Below are positions 7,115 through 15,006 of a DNA stretch of 38,943 nt, one piece after another. Every line of letters begins with the position of its first letter. Position 1 is the stretch's first letter. The position numbers and the translations under genes were made by a program. The stretch is from Spirochaetia bacterium. Its GTDB lineage: Bacteria; Spirochaetota; Spirochaetia; Treponematales; Treponemataceae. The DNA is taken from assembly GCA_900769975.1 (NCBI GenBank), contig CAAGIR010000067.1, positions 1-38,943 on the forward strand. Direction: 5' to 3'. The notes below the pieces were generated by a model that made no database searches, was not told where the DNA came from, and saw only the letters and a list, made by a program, of their open reading frames with translations.

Positions 7115-7366
7115 CTATTTTGCCTGTTTAGCAGACTGAACATTAATCAATTTCTTAACAATGTCAGTAGGCTGTGCACCAACACTAATCCAGTACTTAG
7201 CTCTGTCCAAATCAATTGAAACCTGAGCATCTTCTTTTGCGATTGGCTGATAAGTTCCAATTTCTTCGATACAAGCACCGTCACGAGGCTTACGAGAGTC
7301 CTGAATAACTACACGATAGCATGGACGTTTTTTTGTACCAAATTTCTTAAGTCTGATTTTGACCAT
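7115..7366 (-). CDS. rpsP: 30S ribosomal protein S16
   Basis: The 83-residue protein begins MVKIRLKKFGTKKRPCYRVV, the S16 signature, followed by DSRKPRDGACIEEIGTYQP. S16 binds 16S rRNA early in 30S assembly. The reading frame is open for 20 more codons upstream, but GGAGG lies 5 bases before the ATG at 7366, which fixes the start. It leads the rpsP-khpA-rimM-trmD-rplS operon. The ~72-base leader contains two copies of GGTGCC close to the start. Confidence 0.97.
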   Translation of the reverse strand: MVKIRLKKFGTKKRPCYRVVIQDSRKPRDGACIEEIGTYQPIAKEDAQVSIDLDRAKYWISVGAQPTDIVKKLINVQSAKQAK

Positions 7367-7445
7367 TTTATCCTCCATGGCACCTTTAGGCACCAAATTT
7401 TGCAAATTTAAATACAAAAAACCCAATTTTGAGTATTAGAAGAAT

Positions 7446-7474
7446 ATTTTATAGTAAAAAAGGTTTTTATTCAA
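7446..7474 (-). promoter_or_regulatory. Promoter of the rpsP operon
   Basis: TTGAAT at 7474-7469 and TAAAAT at 7451-7446 (minus strand), spaced by 17 bases, would start transcription near 7439 and give a leader of about 72 bases before rpsP. Confidence 0.5.
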
Positions 7475-7529
7475 TAGACAGGAGTTTATTTTCTTTATTT
7501 TTATTATCACAGCGCAAAATTACATTACA

Positions 7530-7650
7530 AGACGGCTTACGCACTTCGCTCACGCTCATCCTCCGCACTCGGCTTGTGTATATATCAGTGCCTCGCTTGC
7601 GGTGGACCGCTTACGCGGGTGCTCCACCCTTGGCGCGCAATTCTACACCA
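7530..7650. repeat. GC-rich intergenic islet with nested hairpin, probable dispersed repeat
   Basis: Between the amino-acid ABC ATPase and rpsP lies about 120 bases that are far richer in G and C than the surroundings. It contains short internal echoes (CGCTCACGC, CTTACGCAC, CTTACGCGG, CTCGCTTGC). At 7601-7628 GGTGGA pairs with TCCACC, and the inner CCGC pairs with GCGG around GTAA. No convincing protein is encoded on either strand. This looks like a mobile or dispersed repeat unit. It may also end transcription of the upstream ABC operon, which has no other visible terminator. Confidence 0.5.
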
Positions 7651-7680
7651 TCATCACATCACATAAATCTTTTTAAAAAA

Positions 7681-8439
7681 TTATCTATTTGAAAACCTAG
7701 ACAAAAAAACTTTCATTCTTTCAGTCTGCGGATTGTTCATTATTTGTTCAGGTTCACCCTGTTCTACAATAACACCGCCATCCATAAAAATAATTTCACT
7801 GGAAATGTCACGTGCAAAAGCCATCTCATGCGTAACCACAACCATAGTCATTTTTTCACTGGCAAGTTCTTTAATAACAGCAAGAATTTCACCTGTAAGC
7901 TCAGGGTCTAAAGCAGAAGTTGGTTCATCAAAAAGAAGCACCTCAGGTTTTAAAGCAAGCGCTCTTGCAATAGAAACACGCTGCTGCTGACCACCACTCA
8001 ATTCGCACGGATAACTTTTTGCCTTTTCAGCAAGCCCCATTCGTTTCAAAAGTTCCATTGCAGTTTGTTCAGCTTCATCTTTTGGTCTTTTTAGAACCTG
8101 GATTTGAGGTTCTGTTACATTTTTTAAAACTGAATAATGCGGAAAAAGATTAAAATTCTGAAAAACAAGTCCACTTTTTAAGATGATTTCATGTTTCAAC
8201 TTTTTATCAACATAAACACCGTTTTCAACCAGTTTTTTTCCACAAATGGTAATTGACCCGCCAGTAACATCCTCCAGTTGCGAAATACACCTGAGCATTG
8301 TAGATTTACCAGAACCGCTTGGACCAATTATCGAAAGGACTTCGCCTTTTTGAACAGAAAAGGAAATACCTTTTAAAATTTCAAGATTATCATTAAAAGT
8401 TTTTTTCAGATTTTCTACTTTTATTATTTCTTCACTCAT
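7681..8439 (-). CDS. Polar amino-acid ABC transporter, ATPase subunit
   Basis: This 252-residue protein belongs to the GlnQ/HisP-type ATPases of polar amino-acid importers. It has Walker A GPSGSGKST at 39-47, a Q-loop in VFQNFNLFPH, the signature LSGGQQQR, Walker B VLLFDEPTSALDP and a switch histidine in VVVTHEM. The SALDPEL sequence is typical of amino-acid importers. The ATG at 8439 has AGGAG 9 bases upstream. A TTG two codons earlier is too close to that site. It is the last gene after argH, the binding protein and the permease, 12 bases behind the permease. Confidence 0.95.
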   Translation of the reverse strand: MSEEIIKVENLKKTFNDNLEILKGISFSVQKGEVLSIIGPSGSGKSTMLRCISQLEDVTGGSITICGKKLVENGVYVDKKLKHEIILKSGLVFQNFNLFPHYSVLKNVTEPQIQVLKRPKDEAEQTAMELLKRMGLAEKAKSYPCELSGGQQQRVSIARALALKPEVLLFDEPTSALDPELTGEILAVIKELASEKMTMVVVTHEMAFARDISSEIIFMDGGVIVEQGEPEQIMNNPQTERMKVFLSRFSNR

Positions 8440-8451
8440 CTGCAAAAACTC

Positions 8452-9129
8452 CTAATTATAATAACTAAGTTTCTTTTCTAATTTCTGGAAACAAACCGAA
8501 ACAATCCAGTTCATAATAAAATAGAAAACTCCAGCAATAAAAAGCGGTACAAAAGAAAACATTGCACCCTGTCTTTCTTTTGCTACCATCAACAACTCAG
8601 AAACACCTATAACAGAAACAAGAGCCGTATCCTTTACAAGAGTTATTACTTCATTGCCCATTGCAGGAACAATCCGTTTCACCACCTGGGGCAGAACAAT
8701 CCTGAAAAAAGTCTGACTGGAAGTATATCCCAAAACTTTTGATGCCTCATACTGACCTTTTGGAATAGATTCAATTCCACCCCTGTAAATTTCTGCAAAA
8801 TAAGCAGAATAGTTTATCGCCAGAGCAACAATTGCTGCAACAAATCTATTCCACTTAAAAGATACATCAAAACCTTTCATAACGAGCCATCTAATAAAAA
8901 GTCCTGGTCCAAAATAAACTACCAGAAGCTGAAGCATTAAAGGAGTTCCCCTTATAATCAGCAAAAAAACATTTGTAGTTCCAGATAAAATCTTATTTTT
9001 TGACATTCTTCCCATTGCAATAGGCAACGCCAAAGGAATTGCAAAAATCAGAGTCAAAATAAAAACCTGTATCGATGTTATCGAACCAGACAACATCGCT
9101 TTTAACATTTTGATGTATTTATCAGCCAT
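8452..9129 (-). CDS. Polar amino-acid ABC transporter, permease subunit
   Basis: A 225-residue HisM/GlnP-type inner-membrane permease with about five membrane segments. The cytoplasmic coupling loop is GYTSSQTFFRIVLPQ, preceded by AEIYRGGIESIPKGQYEAS. This is the His/Glu/Gln/Arg/opine permease signature. One permease gene suggests a homodimeric channel. There is no Shine-Dalgarno sequence before the ATG, and only 12 bases separate it from the binding-protein stop, so translation may depend on coupling to the upstream gene. The transported amino acid cannot be read from the sequence. Confidence 0.93.
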   Translation of the reverse strand: MADKYIKMLKAMLSGSITSIQVFILTLIFAIPLALPIAMGRMSKNKILSGTTNVFLLIIRGTPLMLQLLVVYFGPGLFIRWLVMKGFDVSFKWNRFVAAIVALAINYSAYFAEIYRGGIESIPKGQYEASKVLGYTSSQTFFRIVLPQVVKRIVPAMGNEVITLVKDTALVSVIGVSELLMVAKERQGAMFSFVPLFIAGVFYFIMNWIVSVCFQKLEKKLSYYN

Positions 9130-9141
9130 ATAAGTAAATGT

Positions 9142-9948
9142 TTATTTAATTACAGAAATGTCTTTACCAAACCATTTTTTACCGATTGCAGTAACAGTTC
9201 CGTCCTTTTGGATTTCTTTAAGAATATTCCAGACTTCATCACGCAATTCAGGTTCAGATTTTCTAAAACCAATTCCATAACCTTCATTTGCCAAAGGTTC
9301 TTCAATTACTGTAAAAGGCTTTCTAGTCTGTGCGATAGAATAATTAGCAACAACACTGTCCATTACCACTCCATCCACACCACCAATATCAAGATCGTTC
9401 AAAGCAGTAATATTATCTTTAAACATAATAGTATTTCCGACAGAACTTGCAAAAGAAGGATTATCATCTACCGCTTCCTGAGCACTTGAACCGCTTTGAA
9501 TACCGACAGTTTTTCCTTTCATATCAGCCAAAGATTTAATGCCGCTGTCATTTCTTACAACAAGTACCTGATCATTATTCAAATATGCTTCTGTAAACGA
9601 AAGTGCATTTTTTCTTTCTTCTGTAATTGTAAAACCATTCCAGATACAGTCAATCTTACCAGTTTCCAATTCCATTTCTTTTGCATCCCAGTCAATTGGC
9701 TGAGCTTTAAATTCTACTCCAAGACGTTTTGCAACTTCTTTTGCCAAATCAATATCGTAACCAACAATTTCATTGTTTTCATCACGATATCCCAAAGGAG
9801 GGAAAGAATCATCCAATCCCAGAACAAAAGTTCCTCTTTCCTTTAATGCATCAACTGGATTTTTAGAACTTACATTCTTTGATTTTTTACAACCAGCAAC
9901 ACAGAACAAAGAAGCAGCAATCAAAACTGCACCAATAATTTTTTTCAT
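9142..9948 (-). CDS. Polar amino-acid ABC transporter, lipoprotein binding subunit
   Basis: A 268-residue periplasmic binding protein anchored by lipid: MKKIIGAVLIAASLFCVAGC gives a signal peptide with a lipobox cysteine at residue 20. The mature part is an SBP family 3 protein, with GTFVLGLDDSFPPLGYRDE, IVGYDIDLAKEVAKRLGV and ETGKIDCIWNGFTITEERK. A longer open frame begins inside argH (10041), but GGGG 7 bases before the ATG at 9948 and the signal peptide fix the real start. It follows argH by 16 bases. The link to argH hints at arginine or a related amino acid, which is inference only. Confidence 0.95.
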   Translation of the reverse strand: MKKIIGAVLIAASLFCVAGCKKSKNVSSKNPVDALKERGTFVLGLDDSFPPLGYRDENNEIVGYDIDLAKEVAKRLGVEFKAQPIDWDAKEMELETGKIDCIWNGFTITEERKNALSFTEAYLNNDQVLVVRNDSGIKSLADMKGKTVGIQSGSSAQEAVDDNPSFASSVGNTIMFKDNITALNDLDIGGVDGVVMDSVVANYSIAQTRKPFTVIEEPLANEGYGIGFRKSEPELRDEVWNILKEIQKDGTVTAIGKKWFGKDISVIK

Positions 9949-9964
9949 AAAAATACCCCTATTG

Positions 9965-11458
9965 TTATTTATATAAATTTTCAAAAATAATATCCCACTG
10001 AGCTTTTTCTTCATCATCATTTTGCTCATTATTATTTTCATTTACAAAATTACTTAAAAAATCAATCTGTTCCTGCACTTTTTCTTCGGCAGGAGCACCT
10101 GTAATTTTTCTTATTGCAACACATTTTTCTGGCAGAATACAATCATAAATATCTTTTTCAAATAGTTCAGATGCTTTTTTATATTCTTCCAAATCCAATT
10201 CTTCCAGTTTACAATCTTTTTCTATTGCAACCCTTACAAGACAAGCAGAAACCCCATGTGCCGTTCTAAAAGGCATTCCTTTTCTTACCAGATAATCTGC
10301 AACATCTGTAGCATTTAAAAATCCGCCTTCGCATGCCAGTGCCATGTTTTTTGTATTCCACTTTGCAGTACGTACCATTTCTGCAAAAATCTTTAAACTT
10401 GAAACTACAGTATCATACGCTTCAAAGAAACTAGATTTATCCTCCTGCATATCCCTGTCATAAGATAACGGAAGCCCTTTCATCATTGTAAAAAGAGCAA
10501 CCATATCACCATAAACCCTTCCAGTTTTACCACGAATTAATTCAGCAAAATCAGGATTCTTCTTTTGCGGCATAATGGAACTTCCGGTTGACCACTTTTC
10601 ACTTAAATCTATAAACGAAAATTCTGTCGTTGCCCAGTAAACAATTTCTTCACACGCTCTTGACAAATGCATTTGTATTATAGATAAATCTGAACTTACT
10701 TCAAGATAATAATCCCTGTCAGAAACAGTATCAAGTGAATTCATCGTAACTTTATTAAAACCATTTAGTTGTGCTTCATATTCTCTATCTAAAGGTAATC
10801 CACTTCCAGCAAGTGCACCCGTACCGATTGGTGAAAAATCAATTCTTTTTAATGAATCATTTAATCTTTCATAATCACGATAAAACATCCAGCCCCAGGC
10901 ACACAAATGATGTGCAAGAGTTACAGGCTGAGCATGCTGCATATGTGTAAACCCTGGAACTAAACTTTTTTTGTGATTTTTTGCAATTTCCACAAGCACG
11001 CAAATTACATTGTTCAGTTCTTTTTTCAACACAGAAATCTGATGTTTTAAATATAATTTTTCATCCAGTGCAATTTGGTCATTTCTACTGCGTCCCGTAT
11101 GAACTTTTTTACCAGGTTCTCCAACTCTGTCTGTTAATGTCGCTTCTATAAATGAATGAATATCTTCTGCAGATAAATCGATTTTAAATTCTTTTCCATC
11201 GGCAGTTTTTCCATTAAGCAAATCTTCTTTTATCGAACCTAGGCCTTCAATAATCTGCTTTTCTTCTGTTTCTGAAATTAATTTCTGTTTTGAAAGCATT
11301 TTCACATGATTAATGCTGCCTTCAATATCCACCATCGCCATTCTTAAATCATCTTTTATTGATGTTTCAAAAGTAACAGCAGCCGCATCAGGTCCTTCCA
11401 AAAATCTTCCATGCCATAAAGCTGCATGATTATCGCTTGTTATAGTTCCATGTTTCAT
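9965..11458 (-). CDS. argH: Argininosuccinate lyase
   Basis: ArgH cleaves argininosuccinate to arginine and fumarate, the last step of arginine synthesis. The 497-residue protein has the fumarase/aspartase fold. It carries TGRSRNDQ at 121-128, the catalytic-histidine segment THMQHAQPVT at 171-180, and the flexible signature loop GSSIMPQKKNPD at 292-303. It is somewhat longer than the usual ~460 residues, with an acidic C-terminal tail (ENNNEQNDDEEKAQ). The ATG lacks a Shine-Dalgarno site. TTGAAT and TATAAT spaced by 17 bases end 11 bases before it, so the message is probably leaderless or nearly so. No argG is adjacent. Instead an amino-acid ABC importer follows in the same apparent operon. 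Confidence 0.97.
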   Translation of the reverse strand: MKHGTITSDNHAALWHGRFLEGPDAAAVTFETSIKDDLRMAMVDIEGSINHVKMLSKQKLISETEEKQIIEGLGSIKEDLLNGKTADGKEFKIDLSAEDIHSFIEATLTDRVGEPGKKVHTGRSRNDQIALDEKLYLKHQISVLKKELNNVICVLVEIAKNHKKSLVPGFTHMQHAQPVTLAHHLCAWGWMFYRDYERLNDSLKRIDFSPIGTGALAGSGLPLDREYEAQLNGFNKVTMNSLDTVSDRDYYLEVSSDLSIIQMHLSRACEEIVYWATTEFSFIDLSEKWSTGSSIMPQKKNPDFAELIRGKTGRVYGDMVALFTMMKGLPLSYDRDMQEDKSSFFEAYDTVVSSLKIFAEMVRTAKWNTKNMALACEGGFLNATDVADYLVRKGMPFRTAHGVSACLVRVAIEKDCKLEELDLEEYKKASELFEKDIYDCILPEKCVAIRKITGAPAEEKVQEQIDFLSNFVNENNNEQNDDEEKAQWDIIFENLYK

Positions 11459-11469
11459 AATAACTAATA

Positions 11470-11498
11470 ATTATATAAAAAAACTATAGACTATTCAA
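11470..11498 (-). promoter_or_regulatory. argH-ABC operon promoter with near-leaderless start
   Basis: TTGAAT at 11498-11493 and TATAAT at 11475-11470 (minus strand) are spaced by 17 bases. Eleven bases lie between the -10 and the argH ATG, predicting a 5' leader of only about 4-5 bases. Confidence 0.7.
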
Positions 11499-11510
11499 TT
11501 ATTTAAAATA

Positions 11511-11550
11511 AAAAAAATCCCTACTTCTTTTGTAGAAATAGGGATTCAAA
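11511..11550 (-). terminator. Terminator of the nine-gene sugar transport operon
   Basis: On the minus strand AATCCCTA pairs with TAGGGATT, closed further by TTCT/GAAG-type pairs, and is followed by a long T-tract. It begins about 20 bases after the stop of the last binding-protein gene. Confidence 0.85.
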
Positions 11551-11569
11551 AGTCTAATTTACATTAAAC

Positions 11570-12967
11570 TTATTTGTTTAATTCATCGAGAGCAGCCTGT
11601 AATTCAGGTGTGCGAGCTTCGATAGTTTCCTGTGGATCACGACCACCACAAATATCCCAAGCAATTGGAGAATAGTTCAATCCTGGTACTAACCAAGCTT
11701 TCCAAGCAACTGAATTATCCATCATATACTGCATTGTTTCATCAACTGCACGTGTATCACGGAATGCGATGTAATATCCTTCTTTCCAAGCATCTTCATC
11801 TTCATATCCAGGAGTTGTTGTTGTCCAGAAATCTAAGATCTTCATGATATTGTTAACTTTTTCCTGTGAATAGTTATTTGGAATTGCAAACATAACATCA
11901 CCGTTCAATGTTAAGTATTTTCCATCACCACTAGGTCCAAGTGGGAAACATGCCATACCCCAGTCATCTTTCATATTAGCAAGAAGACCGTTTGGCTGTG
12001 CATCATATTCCTGCTGTACATAGAAAGCAGTTTCACCATTTGTAAATGCTGTCATGAAGTAGTTCCATGCAGCACCTTCAGCCTGTGGCAACTGATAATT
12101 TGTAAACATTTTTTTAACCCAGTTTAAAGCTTCCATAGAATTGTCTGAAGTAAGATTGAGATAATATTTACCATTTGCATCTGCTTCTACAATAGAACCA
12201 CCATTTGAGTGCAAAGCAATCCAAGTGAATTCTGTATTGAAAGATGACATAGCATACTGATCAATAATACCATCATTATCAGTATCTTTTGTCAAGTTAG
12301 CACACATTTCTTCGAATTTTGCCCATGTCCATTCACCATTTTTCTGTAAATCATAAATGATATCAGGATCATATCCATTTTCCTGTAAAATTCTTTTGTT
12401 CCAGAATACACACTGTCTTGGTTCTGGTTTTCCATAACCGAATGTATAGAAAGAATCACCGTTTTTCACTGCGTTAAGTACAGTCTTATTCCATTTTTTA
12501 TCTGTCCAGTCGATATCTGGAATTTTTGATAAATCAGCCCAGAAGTTAGCTTTAACACCTGACAAAGCAGAACGTCCATCGATGATGAATACACGAGCAT
12601 CATCACCACCAGTAATACAATAGTTAGCAACTTCTGTTGGGTGATCATTCCAACCAGCCAAGTTCTTCTGAACAACTTTGAAGTTGTAAGTATCAGACAA
12701 CCACTGTCTGAAAGCTCTCTGATCTTCATCCTGTTTTGAAACAGCTGGAGTGTCAGGATTTGACCACCAGTCATAAACAGTTACTTCTAATCCACCGAAG
12801 TCATAAAGTTTACCAGTAGAAGGATTTTTCTGAGCTTTTACACCCTGATACTCTTTGCTACCTCCTTTAGAAGAGCTTGAAGCTGCTTGTTTTTTTTCAC
12901 AACCAATAGCTGTCAAAGATGCTGCAACTACAGTTAATGCCAACATTACTTTTGAAAGTTTTTTCAT
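11570..12967 (-). CDS. Sugar ABC transporter, extracellular lipoprotein binding protein (second set)
   Basis: A 465-residue SBP family 1 (MalE-like) protein. The signal peptide MKKLSKVMLALTVVAASLTA ends in a lipobox with Cys23. The mature part has the usual elements of a sugar-binding protein (LEVTVYDWWSNPD, WTWAKFEEMCANLTKDTDNDG, GETAFYVQQEYDA, DGKYLTLNGDVMFAIPNN). The DTDNDGIIDQ segment looks like a calcium loop. AAGGAG before the ATG at 12967 and the signal peptide fix the start, although the frame is open further upstream. It is the last gene of the operon. An internal promoter in the 85-base gap before it could raise its level relative to the permeases, as is common for binding proteins. 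Confidence 0.94.
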   Translation of the reverse strand: MKKLSKVMLALTVVAASLTAIGCEKKQAASSSSKGGSKEYQGVKAQKNPSTGKLYDFGGLEVTVYDWWSNPDTPAVSKQDEDQRAFRQWLSDTYNFKVVQKNLAGWNDHPTEVANYCITGGDDARVFIIDGRSALSGVKANFWADLSKIPDIDWTDKKWNKTVLNAVKNGDSFYTFGYGKPEPRQCVFWNKRILQENGYDPDIIYDLQKNGEWTWAKFEEMCANLTKDTDNDGIIDQYAMSSFNTEFTWIALHSNGGSIVEADANGKYYLNLTSDNSMEALNWVKKMFTNYQLPQAEGAAWNYFMTAFTNGETAFYVQQEYDAQPNGLLANMKDDWGMACFPLGPSGDGKYLTLNGDVMFAIPNNYSQEKVNNIMKILDFWTTTTPGYEDEDAWKEGYYIAFRDTRAVDETMQYMMDNSVAWKAWLVPGLNYSPIAWDICGGRDPQETIEARTPELQAALDELNK

Positions 12968-13015
12968 AAATATTACTCCTTTATATTGCAATAAGCAATT
13001 TAAAACCTTATAATT

Positions 13016-13043
13016 ATTATAACATAACATTTTATAAATGCAA
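13016..13043 (-). promoter_or_regulatory. Internal promoter in front of the second sugar-binding protein
   Basis: TTGCAT at 13043-13038, 16 bases, then TATAAT at 13021-13016 on the minus strand, preceded by TG (extended -10). It is followed by a small TTGC/GCAA hairpin and then the AAGGAG site of the binding-protein gene. Confidence 0.5.
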
Positions 13044-13052
13044 GTTATTTTT

Positions 13053-14048
13053 TTACATTTTTACACCAGTGCTAGCAAGGCTTTCAACGAACAATCTCTG
13101 GCAGAATACGTATAATATAATTAATGGTATTACAACAAGTAAAACACCAGTAGAAAGAATTGCATTTGAATATCCCTGAGGTGCAACTGCAGTACCACCA
13201 TATAACTTTGAAAGATAAATACCGAATCTTTCAACCAAACTTGAAACATTTATAGAAAGAAGCTGTACTTTTCCCAAGAACATATTTGAATAGAAACTAT
13301 CAGTCCATTGCCAAACGAAAGAGAATAAGAAACAAGATGTAATAATTGGTTTAGCACCTGGGACCATAATTCTAAAGAAAGTTTTAAAAGGTCCGCAACC
13401 GTCTACATAAGCTGCTTCTTCCAGTTCAAATGGAAAACCTAAGAAGAACTGACGAATCATAAAAATGTAAAGACCGTTCTTTAATCCCATACATCCTAAA
13501 CAAAGCAAAATATATGGAAGCATTGAACCTCGTAAATTAAAAGTGTGTCCAAAAACATTAAAATATCTAAAATGAAGGAACAAAGATGTAGAAATTGTCT
13601 GTGGAGGAATTACAATTACAAGAAGAACACAGAAAAACCAGAATCTTTTCAACGGGAACTGGAATCTTGAAAAACCGTAACCTACAAGACAGCAGACAAA
13701 TACTTCTATTACAGACACCATTATAGATACCCAGATTGTATTGAACAGCGTATTCTTATAATCCAAAAGATTTATAGCAATTTTCCAGTTATTAAGGGAA
13801 AAGTGTTTAGGAATAAGTGTAATGGTTGTATCATATAAATCCTGTTCTGCCATAAAACTAATTGCAAGTTTATTTAACAGAGGCTGAATGATCATAAAAC
13901 ACATTCCAAACAGCAAAATTGCACGAAAAATTGAAAGTGTATATTTTTTTATTGTTTCAGTTAAGAGAATTCCATTTGAAGCTTCGTTGCGTTCCCAAAA
14001 ACTTCGTTTATCCAAAGTAGGATTTGAGCTTTTATTCTTTTTAGTCAT
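13053..14048 (-). CDS. Sugar ABC transporter permease, MalG type (second set)
   Basis: A 331-residue inner-membrane protein with six predicted membrane segments and a MalG-type coupling loop (EEAAYVDGCGPFKTFFRIMVP) near residue 220. The N-terminus has an unusually long cytoplasmic stretch of about 40 residues (KKNKSSNPTLDKRSFWER) before the first membrane segment. It overlaps the end of the MalF-type gene by 8 bases, so the pair is translationally coupled. AAGGTGG lies before the ATG. It works with the MalF-type partner at 14041-14994 and needs an ATPase, which the operon lacks. Confidence 0.95.
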   Translation of the reverse strand: MTKKNKSSNPTLDKRSFWERNEASNGILLTETIKKYTLSIFRAILLFGMCFMIIQPLLNKLAISFMAEQDLYDTTITLIPKHFSLNNWKIAINLLDYKNTLFNTIWVSIMVSVIEVFVCCLVGYGFSRFQFPLKRFWFFCVLLVIVIPPQTISTSLFLHFRYFNVFGHTFNLRGSMLPYILLCLGCMGLKNGLYIFMIRQFFLGFPFELEEAAYVDGCGPFKTFFRIMVPGAKPIITSCFLFSFVWQWTDSFYSNMFLGKVQLLSINVSSLVERFGIYLSKLYGGTAVAPQGYSNAILSTGVLLVVIPLIILYVFCQRLFVESLASTGVKM

Positions 14049-14994
14049 AATTGTATACCACCTTAGAAATAATAAATGAACTGATACCTATTAAAAGCAT
14101 ACAAACCAGGAAGTAAATCCATGCCATTGCAGAACTAAAGCCGTAATTCAATTGAATTGACATTTCATTTTGTATTTTTTCCATTATTTTATTATCAGTC
14201 TTCATAAAGAAGTCAATTATCGTATAAATCCAACATACAAGCATCAAAGGACTTACCATTGGAACTGTAATTTTCCACAAGCTTTCCCATGAAGTACAAC
14301 CTTCCATTTGAGCGGCTTCATACATACTTGGTGAAATATTCTGTAAACCAGAAAGGAAAATTATAATCTGAATACCAGAAGCCATGGCAACATCGTAAAT
14401 TGAATCAATTATTTCAAACAAGATCTTAAACATCTTTTCACTGGAAGAATTGACGCCACCGGTATTTGAAACGAGGATTGTCTCCAGTACCTGCGTTATG
14501 GAATTTGAATTGCCCGACTCTTCAATTGTATCTTTTAATTCTGCCATTAAAGTATTGCTGTATTCAAGTCCTACAAGAACGCCAGATGAAAGAATTACTG
14601 CAAGGAAGAAAATAGAACGAGCCAAAGTTCTTCCTTTGAACTTTTGATTCAAAAGCAATGCTACAAAGAAACTGAAAACAATAGTTGCGAGAGATCGATA
14701 TAACATTGTCTGAATAGATTCTGTCAACATCCTGTTGAATTCCGGGTCAACCAAAAAAGCACGTTTATAATTTCCGAAATTATTTGGATGTAATTCAAAT
14801 CCTTCTGTAGAAATTATTACTTCACACATACTCATTCTTAAAGATTGAGCTAATGGTTTTAACATAAAAAATATAAAACCAATAATGAAAGGTAAAATAA
14901 ATATATATCCGTAAACGGCTCGTCTACTCGTCAAACCTATGTTTGATTTTCGTTTGGAAAGAAACTTTGTTTTTGTTTTTGTTGTTTCACCCAT
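14041..14994 (-). CDS. Sugar ABC transporter permease, MalF type (second set)
   Basis: A 317-residue permease with six membrane segments and the coupling loop YEAAQMEGCTSWESLWKITV. Between membrane segments 3 and 4 it has an extra hydrophilic insert of about 60 residues (LMAELKDTIEESGNSNSITQ and on). That lies outside the membrane and is absent from the first-set permease. The insert might dock the binding protein or one of the accessory proteins, but that is speculation. GGAGG precedes the ATG. It follows the DUF5696-like gene by 12 bases. Confidence 0.95.
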   Translation of the reverse strand: MGETTKTKTKFLSKRKSNIGLTSRRAVYGYIFILPFIIGFIFFMLKPLAQSLRMSMCEVIISTEGFELHPNNFGNYKRAFLVDPEFNRMLTESIQTMLYRSLATIVFSFFVALLLNQKFKGRTLARSIFFLAVILSSGVLVGLEYSNTLMAELKDTIEESGNSNSITQVLETILVSNTGGVNSSSEKMFKILFEIIDSIYDVAMASGIQIIIFLSGLQNISPSMYEAAQMEGCTSWESLWKITVPMVSPLMLVCWIYTIIDFFMKTDNKIMEKIQNEMSIQLNYGFSSAMAWIYFLVCMLLIGISSFIISKVVYNYD

Positions 14995-15006
14995 TTTGAA
15001 ATCCTC

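Noticed and set aside
7429..7692. Plus-strand reading frame of 87 codons across the GC-rich islet
   Set aside because: Its composition follows the islet; it has no ribosome site and no recognisable protein, and repeated short motifs explain the frame.
9949..10041. Longer start of the amino-acid binding protein
   Set aside because: This part lies inside argH and would bury the signal peptide; the ATG at 9948 has a ribosome site and a lipobox after it.
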